Positions 20,568-35,428 of a stretch of 64,000 bases of DNA are shown here, one piece after another. The stretch comes from Anticarsia gemmatalis (lineage: Eukaryota > Arthropoda > Insecta > Lepidoptera > Erebidae). Location: positions 5,669,501 to 5,733,500 of the forward strand of contig NC_134765.1 of the NCBI RefSeq assembly GCF_050436995.1. Reading direction: 5' to 3'. A program made the position numbers and the translations under genes. The notes under the pieces are model-generated. The model was not told the DNA's origin. It searched no databases and saw nothing but the letters and a program-made list of their open reading frames with translations. Each line of letters starts with the position of its first letter. Position 1 is the stretch's first letter.

Positions 20568-22200
20568 TAAGTTTTATTTAACAAATAATGCAAGCGGCAA
20601 AGTTATTGGAAGTCAAATTGATAAATGAAAATGTCAAGGTGTTCGTGACCTAAAATACTATGTACACAAAAAATATTATTTACGATTGGATGTGTAATAT
20701 GAGTATTAAAACCATAGCTTGATGAGTGGTAAAAAAATCGGGATATGGTGACAAAATTGAATACGATACGTACCTAATTTTAAAGGTCATGTAGATGAAG
20801 TGTATAGAGAACCATTTTATTTGACAATTAAATGTAACAAAGAGAGCTTGCAGCAGTCTTTAGAAAAGGACTAATAATATTTCTTGTAGGTGTGATTTGA
20901 AAATCGGTTCGTAATTTTTTTATTTTAGAAATAATTTCAAAAATTAATAAAAAGTGCTTTAATTAATGTTTTTACACTTTCATTATTATTGTCTGCTAGT
21001 TTTTTATTCGATTTATTTTGATGAAGGAGTTGAAAGTGTAAATAATCGATAAAAAATAGTAACAAATAAAGGAAATGGGATAAAATATGATAAAATGAAG
21101 GATAAATATGATATAATTATGGTTTTTTTTATCTATATACCTGCGTAGTTCATTACACAATTTTTCATAATCAATATTATTAAATAAATATAAAACAACA
21201 GGCGCTAAGATTTAATAAATATATTGCTGAGCGTTAATTAAAAACAAGCGTCAACTCTAGAATTTTCAATGACTTAGCACACTAAATACATACTAAATTT
21301 TAACTTCTAATTGTACTACTATTGGTTGTAGAAATTACAAGTAGAGCGCAACGAAAACACTGTTGAGTTATGGCGTTCTAATGGTTAAAGTTAGGAGTTT
21401 AGAGGGAGTTTAACGGGCTATTGTATTGCAGTTAGCTAACAATAATTCAGACCCCGTCCGTCCCGGCTCTGTCTCAACTCAAATTATTTCTAACTACGAT
21501 TTCTTGACCAATTAGTTATGCTCACCTGATAGAGCATTTTAAACTTTGAACCCAGTTCGAAAAGAAAATTGTAACTCATTCAGAAATTAACGATATAATT
21601 AAGTTTCAGCTCTCCTATTTTAAAACGTATAGAATTTTCAGAACCGCAACTCGCATTCTCAATTTAAAACGGGCTCTAGTGTCGGTTTGACGAGCTTGAA
21701 AGTATTAAGTGGCCAGTGTTTTTGGTAGCCAGTTTCAGTCTAAACGCGTTTTTTTAAAACCTTTTTAAATCGTCGAACCTTTTAATTTAACTGCACTGAA
21801 TCAGCCAAGTACAATATTTTTCTTTCGGATTGACATTATAACGGAATCAAAATTGTTTGCTTTTGCTAAAACAACTTCATCATCGGGGAGAGAGCGGAAT
21901 TTTGTCTTTGACAAACTTTTGCAAGTTAATGTAACGTAAGCCAAATATTAAAGCTCTGCCAACAACATAAACATTAATCGTCTGCTAAAGCCTTAAGTGC
22001 TATCAGGGTCCAAAAGCTTATCTACTTAAGAAATATTGCGTAAAACTATTTTGTACTCAGACCCTAGCGTCTTACTGTTGAAGTCTAGATGCTAACAACT
22101 TATGCAAAGTACCTACTTTTAGTCGTCTAACTACCAATTCATCGATGGAAGGAAATTCCCACGGACCCTAGCCATGTTTATGTAATATAAATTTAAATAT
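20568..22200. other. No gene recognised; intron of a putative gene or intergenic
   Basis: AT-rich sequence after the candidate donor at about 20568. No exon or repeat is recognised. Confidence 0.5.
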
Positions 22201-22204
22201 AAGC

Positions 22205-22325
22205 GTGGAAAAGGTCTTACAAGGTCGGCAACGCATCGGTAATCCCGGTGCTGCAGGTGCCCGTAAACGTTAACCATTTACCTTCGTGCCGTCGAGGTGA
22301 GAGAGGCCTTTTTATTTTTATAAGG
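22205..22325 (+). mobile_element. LINE 3' end fragment (moth repeat)
   Basis: TACAAGGTCGGCAACGCATC, then GTGCTGCAGGTGCCC, TAAACGTTAACCATTTACC and a terminal TTTTTATTTTTATAA. The order 'aagtcggcaacgcac...ttgcaggtgtcc...ggtaaccgcttaccatcaggcg' is a common moth LINE tail. Confidence 0.65.
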
Positions 22326-24604
22326 AGCAGTTAATTTTTCTCTTCGCTTACGTTCGAGTATACCTTATCATTTATTTGTGTTTGATCTTCATCCCCCATT
22401 GTCGCTGATCAAAAGTAAATTTTCTTTAATCCAAAATGTTATAGAATTTCTGAAATATTTACGAGCAATATCTTGGACGTAAATTTAAAATGGCGGTTTT
22501 ATATCTGAGAGATGTTGGTAAAGTCGGTCACGTAGTAACCCGTAGTAGGTAATAAGTCTGACCATAAATCGAATTCGACGATGCATTGAATGGAAAAGCG
22601 CTCCATTCCCGTGACTATCATTGTCGAGTGTCGACATAATACGATTGATTTTATTGAAGAATAAGGTTGAAGGGTAAAGCGTGTATTGAATTATAATAGC
22701 CGAAAATGCATACAAAACAAATCAGTTCAGAAGGACTCGTTTCAGTGCTAATCTTATCTGTTCGGTAGATAGTGTGGAAGGCCGTGTATGGAACGTCACT
22801 GAAAGATTTACTGTCCTCGATATAGGCATGCGTACAGCTCCACTGGCTTGAGGCCAAATTATTTTTTTGCCAGATCTGCGATTCTTTTAACGCATAAACA
22901 CGAAGGCCAAGTTTTCCCTTCTGTATAAAATTATAATGATAATTTTACGTTGTGTGACTGAACCTTTAAAGTTTTAGGGAGAATTTATAGGAGCTTGGTA
23001 TTCCATTGGCCGTTAGGTGTATTGTACTTTACAGTGGGTTCTCCCCGTAGGCCTGTTAGCGTTTAGAGTTTTATGTAGCGGTATTCCGTTTCATGTGAAA
23101 CGTTTTGAGAATTTTCTACCATTATTATGAAAGCAAGAGACATTCTTATCGTTCCATTGTAATTTTTAAAGCAGCCAGCTATTATATGTATTATTTACTC
23201 TTGACACCATGTTAGCCTGTGTTAATTTAAATGTCCGAGAATAATATTTTTTAATACGCTAGTCGAAATCGGAGTAGAGAATTCGTGATAAAATATATTT
23301 TAGAAAATTCTATGATTCTATTTGAATGCTAAAAATAACGTTATTGTGCATGATATTGAAATAACTACCCAGGTTATCTAGCCATAAATAACAGCCAAAG
23401 CGGCTTATCTAGTTCTCTTTTTGTGCATTACATTATTGCCTCAATTCAATAGTCAGATTAGTAAATATTTTGTTCATATTGTCACGTAACTATATAAGAA
23501 TAAACTGGTACTGTTTCCAAACGTCTGAAAGTAAGTTTGTTCAGTTTTCTATTGTTTCCGACAAAGTGTTCGATTGCAGCACTATGATGTATATTTCCTT
23601 CAAACTTTATACTCAGTTCGGAAGTATTGTGTCTAAAACTTTCATTCATCTATTGGGAGCTAAATTCTTGAAAGATATCAATATAACAGTGTGAGGTAAA
23701 TTGTGACTGACACGTACGAAATATTTACAAATTGAAATTTTCAAATCTTAAAATACATAATTGCCACAACATTGGTGCCACAAGCTTCAAAGTATAAGGT
23801 CGTTTTAAACTGCATTATCTGCGATTAATAGATACATGTCAGTTTATAAAGTATTAAAAAATAATACACCCAAACCCAATACCCATATAGAACCACCATA
23901 AAAAGAAGTAGATATATCATATAATCAAAAGTATATTAAAAAGATATCTAGTGTCAGACACACTACGTCCTCTATGCATCCACAAAACAATTGTTTATAA
24001 AGCATAAAACAAGAGAACCGTTGCATGAAGCATGGGGCACGAGGTACGAGGTGTACACATATTCGTGCCAGCAACAAACACTCATCAATGCCATGTATCT
24101 TCGTTGTTCGTTTGTGATTTGCGCCCGTGGCACATAAACGCTCCGACCTATCAAGTTCAAATGAATGTGTGTTCAAAGAGGACGTGTGTCCGGTGTACCT
24201 ACCGGTGTACAGTCATTGGCAGACGATGCACGAACTGACATTATTTTCATTTTGAAAGGATTAATTGCGATTGAGAACATTAGAATAGCAGTTAATATTG
24301 TCTTTAACGCGTTTGAAAAGTGAGTTCCAAATAGCTGTTGCTTGCAATTAATCACGGATCGCTCATAGAGTACCCGTTAATTTTGTGTAACTGATTATAA
24401 TATATGTAGTTAGAAACCGATGCGTAAGTCTGCAAATGACCACAAAAGTATTCAAGAAGTGGGAGTAGCAGAACGGTATAATATCATTACTTTTCCTTAA
24501 AATTATTTTAGGTAACTTAGTAGACAACAAACTGCAGTAGTATTTCTTATGCATTGACAAAAATGCACTGAACAAAGTGACGGCGAGTCTAAAGTTTTGC
24601 TGGT

Positions 24605-24628
24605 GACAGTACGTGCCGACGTACTGTC
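24605..24628. repeat. Perfect 10-bp inverted repeat, 4-nt loop
   Basis: GACAGTACGT, loop GCCG, then ACGTACTGTC. It is a stable GC-capped hairpin in otherwise unremarkable sequence. Confidence 0.9.
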
Positions 24629-27140
24629 GTCGTCTTTTGCAGTTACTCTGATTTGCATGTTTGTTCTACCACTACATCCATCGATTTACTACTGTACGTG
24701 CGAGCCAACACAAGTTATTGTTGCTTACGTTCTCTTGTCAAATCTCTACAGATTTATTGGAATACGAAAACTTCTGAAATTGGATGAGTTTAGTTTACTC
24801 TGCATTTTATGTTTTATTCATCTTATGATTTATGTTGAACATTGCCAAGATTTTTTAAACGTCAATGTTTACATACATTTCTAAAAAAAATGAATTTTAA
24901 GTTTTATAGACGTAGCAAATTCGTACTACAGGGATTTTGCAGTTTTCTCTCATAAGGCTCTCCCCTTTGTATCTTAAATAACCAAAATTGTGTGTATCGC
25001 GATACTGCCTACTATAAAAACAACAGTTAAGTTAAAAGTTATATAAATAATGTATACTTCTTCAACCACAACACTATTTCAGTACGACCGTTATGTTTTA
25101 GCATTTGATATTCAGTAAACAAAGTTTCGACTTCTAAGCTTAATAACGTGTGAGTTAGATACAGTTTATTAGTAATACCTAAGCAACAGATTAATATACA
25201 GCCCACACAATATTAATACCTATAACGGGCTTAAGTGGTGTTTCAGCATTCAACATAACATTAATTACACGCCGCTACGAGTTATATAATCACCGCTAAT
25301 AAATACACCTAATAAATGCTTTATTTATTGTTTATCTTTCTCTCTTATGTGAACATAGTAGGTTTGAAAGAGATGGAATAAAAACATTAAATACTGCTGT
25401 TCGGCGTTTAGGAACTAGATGATTACGATAGATGAGGTTTATCTCCGGGCTAAGATTTACTAGTAATATAGAAAATATATTTATTATTTTTTATTAAGGG
25501 TACGATTGCGGCTAGTCTGCGTTTCTCTACAGTGATATGTCTCAAAATGTGGATTATTAGATTAATTTATAATAAAACATACGAAATAATATGAAGAAAA
25601 ATATTATAGGACCTTGGACGTCGTATGTTTAACCAAATAATCCCATTTTGTCGTTAGTATTTAACTGATCTAACACATCTACACATATATATTTCCTGAA
25701 AGGACCACTCAATTTTGACAGACATAACTAGAAGCAATATAGCATTTTAATCAGTCGATGCAAACTAAACGGACGGCAACGTGTCTCGGACGATTAAAAT
25801 TCATTCAATCGAATTTCACTGTGAATTTCGAGGACAACTGTCGCAAAATCATATACGAGTAGTTTTTGAACGAAGCGTCCAATTTCAACAAATTACTTTT
25901 TATTTACTCCGGTCTAGTTGTTGACTTTATTCAGCTAGCTTTTGTTAATGAAATTACTTCTATGGTATTTGGCTAGTGCATGGTTTTTGTTGGAATAGCA
26001 TGTAAAAAATATCACATGAATTTTAGCGTGATACAATAGAAAATTGCATATCACTAAACAAATAGTTTTTATTTTTTTGAAACGTTGCAGTATTCTATAG
26101 GTATTAAATTAGGTATTTACAACGTGCCGCTACAATGGCTCATTTCCTTCAGTAGCTATGCAGAATTTGTGAATGAAAAACTGAACTTAAAATTTATATC
26201 TTATCTTCTTGTCTGTGTTGCAGACATACCTACGCTATGATACGTTTTTGTAACTAGTCTCTAAACGCGCGATATGCTAAAGGTGATATAATAATTTAAA
26301 TTGTTTCAGTTCTCTTTAGACGTTCAGGACAGTTTGACAAAATGGTGGAGGATATACGTTTGTCCTTGTGCAAATATTGTAAAGATCAGAGGATCTAAAG
26401 GCTCTCGGGGGACGTTGGAGTGTGTACCTACATTTGCGTGAGTTACGCCGAGCCCGTACAAACATACTTACCTACTATTTAGGTAGGAGTGTATGCGGAA
26501 GTACTTAGTCTTTAAGATATGTTCCTTTAAATGTGTGCCAAGAAACTGTTATCAAAAAAGTTGAATACTGTCAAATGTCTCATCTTTAAGCCATCATAAC
26601 TTTACCAACTGAAAAATATAAGTACCTATTATCACTGGTATTTGAATTTGATAGATGTATAATTTACATATGTCATCTTTCTTAAAAGTCTTGGGTTAGT
26701 AGCGCTTTAATGTATAATAGCAGACGAGAAGTGATGCGAACACACATTTTACCTCAGAATCACTAACGTTTTGGCGTAGGTTGCACTCGCCGTTGCTGAC
26801 TGGAGCAGCTATGACAAATTATAATTCCCGTTATTCTAATACATTAAACATGCAACGCAAGACTGTAAAAGTAATTATTATTAGCGCTTTATCATTAAAC
26901 TTAAACATAGTTTTAATTAAATTATGTACTGTTTAAGTTACTACAACATACTGAAGATGTCTTGACCGTAGTATAATTTTCACAAAAATGCTCAACTGAA
27001 TAGAGTAGTATAAAAAAGTGATTTATGAATGACCTCTCTCAGTATTAATTACTTAGATAAGCTTAATAGCTTCATGAATAATTATTAAATATCTCCACTT
27101 GATATTGCTAATAAAGATATGATGGCTATTTGGCGCGATT

Positions 27141-27190
27141 CCAAGGTGGTAGCCGAGTGGCTATGTCGCCAAAGGGTTCACTAACTTGTA
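27141..27190 (+). mobile_element. Possible tRNA-derived SINE head fragment
   Basis: CCAAGGTGGTAGCCGAGTGG resembles the A-box head of a common moth SINE ('aaggtggtagccgagtgg'). The B box expected downstream is not recognisable, so only the head may remain. Confidence 0.4.
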
Positions 27191-29740
27191 CTGTTACATC
27201 ACAAAAGTACGACCGTTAATGTAAGCTAAAAACCTTCAATAAAGCATAACAACTTTATAACCAGTTCAAATAAGACTCCCTTTATTGTTAACGTGGTCAA
27301 AATCTTAGGTTAATTTCAAAGAAATGTTCTCTGAAAATATAATCCTGAACACGAATGAAATGTTTACAAAACACCGAAGCGAAGGAAATAAACTTGTAAG
27401 AATTCTTTTGAGTGCTCCTACTTTGAAAATTTTTACCCTCAGACTTGAGATGAAGCAATTGACACTTCGTTCATCAAAAAGTTCTTTAGAAATAATTTTT
27501 TAAAATGGCTCTACTTAGGTACAGCTGTGTTAGTAACTTACGAGTATTTGTAACGTGTCATACGTAGGTATATGAAATTTTCTCCTCGCATTCAGATTTT
27601 GAAGATTTGAAGAAGTGGGTTTTTAGTCTGAGAAGTATACACTATATTTTAGTAGTTTATGTACCCGGTTTCACAACATCCGAATAAGTACCGATTAGCT
27701 TATCACGGAAATTTTTGACAGATTTTTGATACAATTGATGACATTCTATCGAAAAGGTTATATTTCTTCACTTATTCATAAGCTGTGAAAGTGACTCTTT
27801 GCTATTACCATTTTTTAAGAGTGTAGACTAAAAGTCAACAGTGTTGTAGAAAAACTGCCCTGAAATTTAATAGAAACAAGTGTACGGCACACAGCAGACA
27901 AATGTAAAAGCTAATAGAGAGAGTCGGTGCATATGGAAATAAAAAAATGAAACACGCAGAAACTATATTGAATGAAGTATTTTGAGGTTTCACTGGAATA
28001 TTTTTCGCAGCGGATTTTTGTTTTTCAAGCGGTTGACGTGTTGTCGCTTTGGATGTGTTATTTTTGTGTTTTACATTTGGCTCCATGTTTCCATTTAATT
28101 GTAGGTTTTACTTAACTTTACTAGTTGTTGTTTTTTGTTATTAAGTTCAGAAATACCCTTTCTCCTAATGCTATTTTATCAAAAACCCGCGTTTAAAATA
28201 ACAACGAAAACTAACGATTTCCCGTGAAAAAATAAAAAACCTAATTATGTTTTGTAATATATCTAAGTCTGTTAGTCCACCAATGAATCATGTTTATAAT
28301 ATTATTATGTCTCAGAGCCTCAGTGTAAAAAACTTTCGCGAGCTTACACTCTAAAATTGAAATAGCCAGACTTTCATAATTCTTGACATTTTGACCGGTC
28401 GTCGACACGATATTTCTTTGGTGTATTTTATTTTTGCCTAGTTTCTTGTACACCGACTTTTTATCGTCAAATTATCACTTTACGAGAATTATTTCAGTGG
28501 AAAAGTATTATTCAACAAGATTAAGCGGGTCGTTGGAAATGATAAAATCGATAACAGTCGGCGGGCGCCTGCAAGACTAATAGCAATTCCGAGAAACATT
28601 CGCCTTTTGCTACTTTTGCTATTGCCGCGCCGTTTGCGGCTTTCCCATTGACATTTTATTTTTAAGAAGATCTAACTTTCCAACTCAATCGACCCAAAAA
28701 TTTACAAATACTCTAACTTTTTACTTTTACCCTTATACTTTATTTGCTTTTGAGTTCTGGTAGTGAAAGGTCAATATAGAAATATGATTATTGAAAAAAG
28801 AGACCTTTGTAATAGAGACTGAATAAGTTACCAACTGAATTAATATATCATTTAAATAGTTTTGTTAGATACTCGTGCTTTTATAAAAACAACTCAGTGA
28901 ATTGCAATAGTTATAATTCTATCAATCAATCAATTTCTTTTGTATGTTACAAATAACTTAAACGAAAAATTCTTTGATATGTGAATGACCACTTGCACAC
29001 CATCAATCACGTCTAAAAAAACATCAAATAAGTATTTTTCAAATAAATATACAAACAGAGAGCGGACATGTCGGCTGCAGGACATGATTGATCGCTGCAA
29101 TCGTGGAAGTTTAGCAATGTGTATGAGCTGCGCTTAATTTTTTGTTTCCAAAGCAAAAAGGTTATTGGCAAAACTGTATCTACAAGTTTCCAATTTGTTA
29201 CAAAGTTCACATCTGAAAGTTCCGACGGGCGTCGAACTAAGTCTTAGAATGTAGATGAATAAGGAATTTTATAAAATCCTTATATTCTGAGGGGAGAGGA
29301 AGGAATTTCCAATAAGAAGGTATTACGGGGTATATTTGTTATGCAGGAACATCTGTCATGTGGGCGTTAAATATGAGTTATGAAGTGTTGAATAGAATAC
29401 AAAAAGAGAAGTTAATTCTCAGACTTCGACGATGACGTCGTGAGCCTTAAATAGAGTGTTACGTAGAATTATTAAAGATTTATACTAAGTTAAATGTAGC
29501 CGTTACCCTTTGATATTATGCCAATTAAGTCTGTGGGCATTTCTGAATTGAGCGTAGGTGTAATAGCCAATTCATTATTCAGAGTTAAATCAAAGAAATT
29601 GGCAATTATGTTTGAAAAAATCCTTTTTTCCTTTGAGGAATTATAATAACCATTGCAATATTATTAAATTTATTTTCATTCAATTCAATTACTTTATATA
29701 TATCTACGAAAGTTTCAATGGTTTTTTAAACATTTTCCGT

Positions 29741-29978
29741 TCATCATATGTCGTATGGTCAGTGGTCAACCTAGTGTCAAAGTTGTTCAAGCCGCCCGAA
29801 GGCCTTTGGCATGGCTTAACGACTGTTATCTTATTGATAACAACCGGGACCGACTTTTTCGTGCCCTCCGAAGCACGGAGACGCTCAGTTCAAATACGGC
29901 CACCCATCTATTGAATGTCCGCGCCAAGGTTGCTTAACCCACTGATCGTTTACCCTTCGGTGAGTGCAACTAGCCACG
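29741..29978 (-). mobile_element. 5S rRNA-derived SINE, copy B
   Basis: Reverse orientation of the element at 44390, sharing nearly all blocks. On the - strand: TAAACGATC, GGGTTAAGCAACC, GGCGCGG, ATAGATGGGTGG, GCGTCTCCGTGCTTCGGAGG, GTCGGTCCCGGTTGTTATC, CGGGCGGCTTGAACAACTTT and GACACTAGGTTGACCACTGA. The 5S-like internal promoter has lost one base of spacing relative to copy A. Long open frames over it are composition artefacts. Confidence 0.8.
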
Positions 29979-31108
29979 AGCGCCTCGTGGCGTTTCCGTT
30001 AAGCTTGTATAAAAAGCAGGTATGTTAAAAGCATTGTTTTGAAAATGTTTGAACATTGTGTATGTAAGTAATGTTAACAATGCAGTGTCGTGTCGGGAAT
30101 TATTCACCAGTTGTCCCGCTCTATACGTATTTAAACTAATTACGGCGCCGCACTGCTGCACTTTCTGTGATAATTCACTTTTATTGTACAACTAAGACAC
30201 CAAATTATGTAAGAAACTTTTTCTTTTTTTTGGAACAAACTTGGAGTTTCTTTTTGACCGAGATATCCATAAAATTTATACTTTAGGACGAAGGTAATTT
30301 TCCGATAGCTGTATTCGAATTGCTTTTATCAACTTACAGTTTTACAAAAGTGTAGATATATTTGATGCACTAACTGCGATTGTGAATTTTGATTTGTGTA
30401 AATGAAAGGTAGTTTTCTAATATATTTTTTTTGTAACACATAATCGGACCTGTATAATTTTTTTCTAGTCATATTGCAGTAATATAATATTTTTTACGTG
30501 AAATTATAACCATAAAATTTCTAGTATAATCACCAAATATTCCAAAAAGACCTAAGTACATATAAAAGTAACCATTCAACAAAAATGAAAAGAAAGGAAG
30601 AGGGATGTTGTTAGCCTTTAACAAAACAAATAGAGTAGGTAAGCGTTTTATCTGTATAATACTGACTATTTTTCTATCGAAGCCGTCGTGACGGGAATAA
30701 ACCCGGGGGAAAGGGTAGATACTTGCGTATTCCCATCGTTCGTCAACGGCCCAAGTCGTGTATTGTGCGTGTCTATCGTCTTTTTATCAGAAACGTTTGT
30801 TATATAGTTTACTTTATCTTACAACTGCTAATACATTGATAAAGAGAATAGGTTTTATTTAAGTCATTAATAATTTAGTAATTACTTTACGCGCTGCTCT
30901 ATCAAAATAGGCGCAATTTTACGCTTTATGTAAATAAGTTCTACTTTCTTGGAGTTTTTGTGGCCAATGCCATGACTATACATTAGAAAAGCGATGTTTA
31001 TATTCATTTAAAAAAAAACAACAGCAGTTTAAATGACAAAGTTTTATTCATTCCTCATTAGACGGGCTGAAAGTTTGTTATAAATTACTCATGAGTTAAA
31101 ATCTGTAG

Positions 31109-31136
31109 AATTATTATGTACTTCTACATAATAATT
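31109..31136. repeat. 12-bp perfect inverted repeat, 4-nt loop
   Basis: AATTATTATGTA, loop CTTC, TACATAATAATT. AT-rich, so a chance origin is possible. Confidence 0.85.
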
Positions 31137-33290
31137 ATATGCAACGAGTATCTACACATATATTTATTTCCAGTATCCTATTTTTAGCAAATAAATGAAA
31201 ACTAAATACGTACTTAATTTGGCCGTTAAAGCGCCTAGTTTGTGGTAAACATAAATCATCTACAGGAAATTATAGGTTTACGCTTTGTTATTTCAGTTTT
31301 TTTACATAATTAGTCATTTTAGTACTACTCTTGGCAGGTGCATTCACCTACCAATTAATTACTTTACACTTGAAATAGTGCATGATTCAATAGTAGAAAC
31401 TTCTTCCGAGGTGAAATTTTTGTCCAGAAGTAAATCGTAAGCAAACGCAATAACAATATTTGTATTTTACTTGAAGCAAAAGAAGAATGAGTTAATACAT
31501 AGCAAAAGAACGTTTATTAGTCTCCACATGTTTCCATGGCAACGCCAGACTCTTTTTTATACATGTTTTAATCAAGGAAAAAACTCAGCGTAAAATAAAA
31601 TTCTCAATAAATCACGTTTAAACCGATTCAAATTAATAACGAAGGGTGGAAAAAGGACTGAAGCGTCCAGTAAGTAACGGAAACCGCAGCGTGAGGCCGC
31701 TGTCTATTATTTTTCAAAATTAAACGGCCAGTACTCACTGGCGGGTGTACAGTGTTATTTATTACGGCTATAACTCTCCACAGTGCGTCCTAATGTTTAT
31801 AATACAGTCAATTCTCGAATAATGGTGGAAATATGGGCGGTACTTTAAGGTATCACGGCGTGACGTAAATAAGTACCGTCTTTGTTACGAGATCTGATAA
31901 AGTTGTTGAAACGTTTGTGTTAATGTTACAACATTTTATATAAGATATTTTAGATATTCTGACGAAATAAAGCTTCTTGCTAAAACTTAAATTTTTGATA
32001 AGAAATGGGTTTTTAAGCATACTATTTACCTCTCTGCCGTATTCTTGTTCAGTAATATGTACGCATACTAGTAATTATGTATTCAGATATAGTTGTTACG
32101 AGCCTACTATCGTGGCAAAATGTTTCGTGATAAAACTTTACGGTGTAACTAAAGTAAAACACGGTAAGCCAAAACTTTCCCTTTAGCCCACCAAAATTCT
32201 TTATTCAGACATGACAAAACAGAGTCCATACGAAATGTTATAACAAAACACGTTCTCTTACTTACAGAATCTTGCAAAAATCCGTCTATCCGATATGTAT
32301 TATACAGGGGGTTTTAATATTATCAGTAAGGTAACGTAGAGCGGTCACCCGCCGGTCCTTTTCCTTGGTTTAACATATCCAATCATGTTGAAAGATTATG
32401 CAAAAGTCCCACGTAGGTATGCATGCGACGCCTACCATTTTTCTATTTCGGGGTGACCAGAATTGATAGGAAGGGACCTTAAGGGCTCAGAGGGTTCATC
32501 TATAAGTATTCCGTTTAAATACCACAATCCCTATAAATTTCTAGTTGGGAGTCGGGATTTTTTTTATAACCGTTGTTGAAATTTTTAGAGTGTGCGTGGG
32601 AAAGTTTCTAACTAAAATTGTCTTTTCAGTTCAAAGAGAGTTTTTATTTTAATTCACCGTCAATGAAAATTTTCTGTGACGTATTATAGTTTCTGTCAGC
32701 CAGTAACTTTTTTTATTGATTTATCATTAACTGCAGAGAATATAGAATTCAATAACTACAACTATTAAAATTGTTCATTAAAAGAAGATGACGTTGCAAA
32801 AGTAACCGCATTATTCTTGATGAAATCTATATATTATTATGATATTGAGAAGTAAGGTGATTACTTTCAGATTAAGTGAAAAGTGAATACGTAGTGAATG
32901 TTCACCGATCTGAGAGCTAATGCCTTCGAGACTAATAATACACCGATTACCGACGATCGATCATCTAACAGCGCATGTAACGAACCGTGAAAACTTCCTC
33001 ACCTAGACTTTATTATATCTCATTTGTATAGCATTTAACGTACTATACCACGCCTGGTATGCTAGAAGGTGTAAGCAGAAATGTATGAAATTCACCCACG
33101 TTGTGTTCAAAGGTTAGTTTTATATAATATGGGCATACCTATTGTAATATACCGGGCACGTTGCTCCGAGATATTTTTGATAAAAAAGAAATAAAAGAAA
33201 AATATTCTTATATCTGTCTAAAATCAAGTTATTTATTCATTTAGGTCAAATATTGACACTTATGATAGTCGTTACAATTATTGAATCTAC

Positions 33291-33383
33291 CACTAACTCG
33301 GAAAGGGGGTAGAGCCTTATGAGAAGAGCTAGCAAGAAACTCACGGCCACTCTTTTCAATCGCGAAAAGTTTTACAATGTGCT
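33291..33383 (+). mobile_element. Moth interspersed repeat fragment
   Basis: ACCACTAACTCGGAAAGGGG, then GAGCCTTATGAGAAGAGC, AGCAAGAAACTCACGGC and TTTTCAA. The string 'gccttatgagaagagc.agcaagaaactc' recurs widely in moth genomes, probably a retroelement tail. The class is unsure. Confidence 0.45.
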
Positions 33384-35395
33384 TGATACAATAATTGATC
33401 ATGGGAGGCGCTGCCAACAATCAATGATATAGACTAAGCGTCAATTATGGAAAATGAATATGGCTAGGATATTTATTAGTCTCTGATCATACCGTATGTT
33501 GGGAGCACCTACTAACATGTGACAATAAGAATATGGGCGGCAAGTGAGCACATTGGTTGTGAACATTATAGAAGAAAAAGAAAGGAAAGAGACAGTTTTA
33601 TGATAAACATCAAGTTGTACGTCATCACTATCACTTATTTGCATCATTAATTGCCCATATTTTACAATATTTAGACCGACTGCTACTGAGTTTATACAAT
33701 TTATAGCAAAGTTTCTAAGAATCCTAATCCTGATCAAGTGAGCTTCTAAACCCAAGAACTATTGTCGTTCAGATACTCATCAACTCTGTAATAGGCATTC
33801 TTAACGAGAGATCTCGTAATCGGCTGTCGTATGTAATTCTGAGGCTGTAGGGCATTGAACATTCGATTGAACATGATACTTAATCAATGTTTAGCTATTG
33901 TTATGGGCAGATTTTTTATGAATACCACATTTGTAATGCATCTTAATGCTTCGCCCGTTTTATTCTTTCGGTGACAGATATGCTTTTAGAACTGAATTTA
34001 CTGCTTGCACTTAGCTTCTGTCGAAGTTCTTACATAGTAGCCGTTTTAATGCATGTATATTATGTGAAATAAGGCGATGGAATTCGAGAGCCAATTCTTA
34101 TTTGTTAAAAATCTGAAACGCACAATACTATCTAGTATATAAATCTTGTGGTGCAATAAATGTGTTGTCTTACTTGTCAAAAAGCAAATCTAGAACAATC
34201 TAAGGAATTCTTATGACTTTACCATAAAAGCACGGAGCAAAAAGCTTATCTTTGCTGTGACCTTCCAGACAAAATGAGCGAGAAAAACCCTCATCTGTCA
34301 TGTTACTGATGCGCGACAGCTCCAAGATTAGCGTCATAAAATGTTCAGACAAAGAATGTTGACCACACACCTTTATTCAACCTTCAGACGCAAGTGTCTC
34401 GCCCATTTTAATAAGCCGTAAAAAACCATGTGTCATCATAAAAACGCTTGCAGTACGGAATTATATTGAAGATGGATATCTGTTCTCTAGGTTTATGATT
34501 AGTGCGCGTAATATTTCAACTGTAATGTCCAATAAAATATTAATAATACCAGCATTCCTTATAATTCTGCGAATGTCGGTATAAACAAGGATGGTGCATG
34601 TAAAATTGAAGCGATTAAAACGAGCTACGATTTACGAAAATGCGCAACAAAATTTGTTCTCAGTAGACGCAATCAATTTTCTCGCGTTATTATTAACGAA
34701 AGGTAAAGTTGTACGAAATATAATTATGGGGATGATGATTTAGCTAGATTAAACGCGAGCCCTCAAAGAACTTATTAATTACCCTCTCTGTGAATGTACT
34801 CTTTTGTTCTGTTACGCCCACAACGTGGTTACTACTTTCCCGCGTAGACTATAATTATTTAAACACTGCGAAACCTACACTTGGCTATATATTATAACAA
34901 ATACTATTCTAAAATTTCAGCCATTTAAAGTAATATTAAGCCTCTCAATGAATTTGCGTCATTGATCTTATAATAATGTTATTAACTTTAAAAGAAGTCA
35001 CGTACTTTTAAAATATTTATTAAGTGTGCATTGTCATGTACATTATGATCACGGTTGGTTGACAAAAGGGCTTCAAATGCCTGGTTAGCATTTATAGTGA
35101 TGTCATGACTAGCAACTTTTATTTATAACAATATTCTTTAGTATATTTATTATCAAAATTGATTCTATATATTCTTTAAGCATTTTTGCAACATAATCGA
35201 TCAAAGTATAAGATACTGAATTTCACAGTTCAAATTAGTGTAACTCCTTCAAGTCAACATACCTTTGTATTTCTTTGACATTTCGGCCAAGTAAATTAAA
35301 GTAAAATATGAATAATCTCTATTATAACTGTGAGTCAGTTTATAATTATGTAACGTGAGAATTCGAAATATATTATGTTATACACTGTCAGCGCA

Positions 35396-35428
35396 ATATG
35401 TGATATTGGCTATAGCGATATCACATAT
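35396..35428. repeat. 11-bp perfect inverted repeat, 11-nt loop
   Basis: ATATGTGATAT, then 11 bases, then ATATCACATAT. No further context suggests a function. Confidence 0.8.

Larger units (their letters stand above)
22326..29740. other. No gene recognised over about 7.4 kb
   Basis: AT-rich. Features inside are a 10-bp hairpin (24605-24628), a possible SINE fragment (27141-27190) and GC-richer islands near 24030-24240 and 28540-28660. Open frames such as the 95-codon one at 24597-24884 show no recognisable domain. Confidence 0.5.

Noticed and set aside
24597..24884. 95-codon hydrophobic open frame
   Set aside because: It begins within the 10-bp hairpin and has no homology that I recognise; probably chance.
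29612..29937. Open frames of 100 and 60 codons
   Set aside because: They run through the 5S-derived SINE, whose higher GC content leaves fewer stops.
33441..33755. 104-codon open frame on the - strand
   Set aside because: No recognisable domain, no splice context, and a moth repeat lies beside it.
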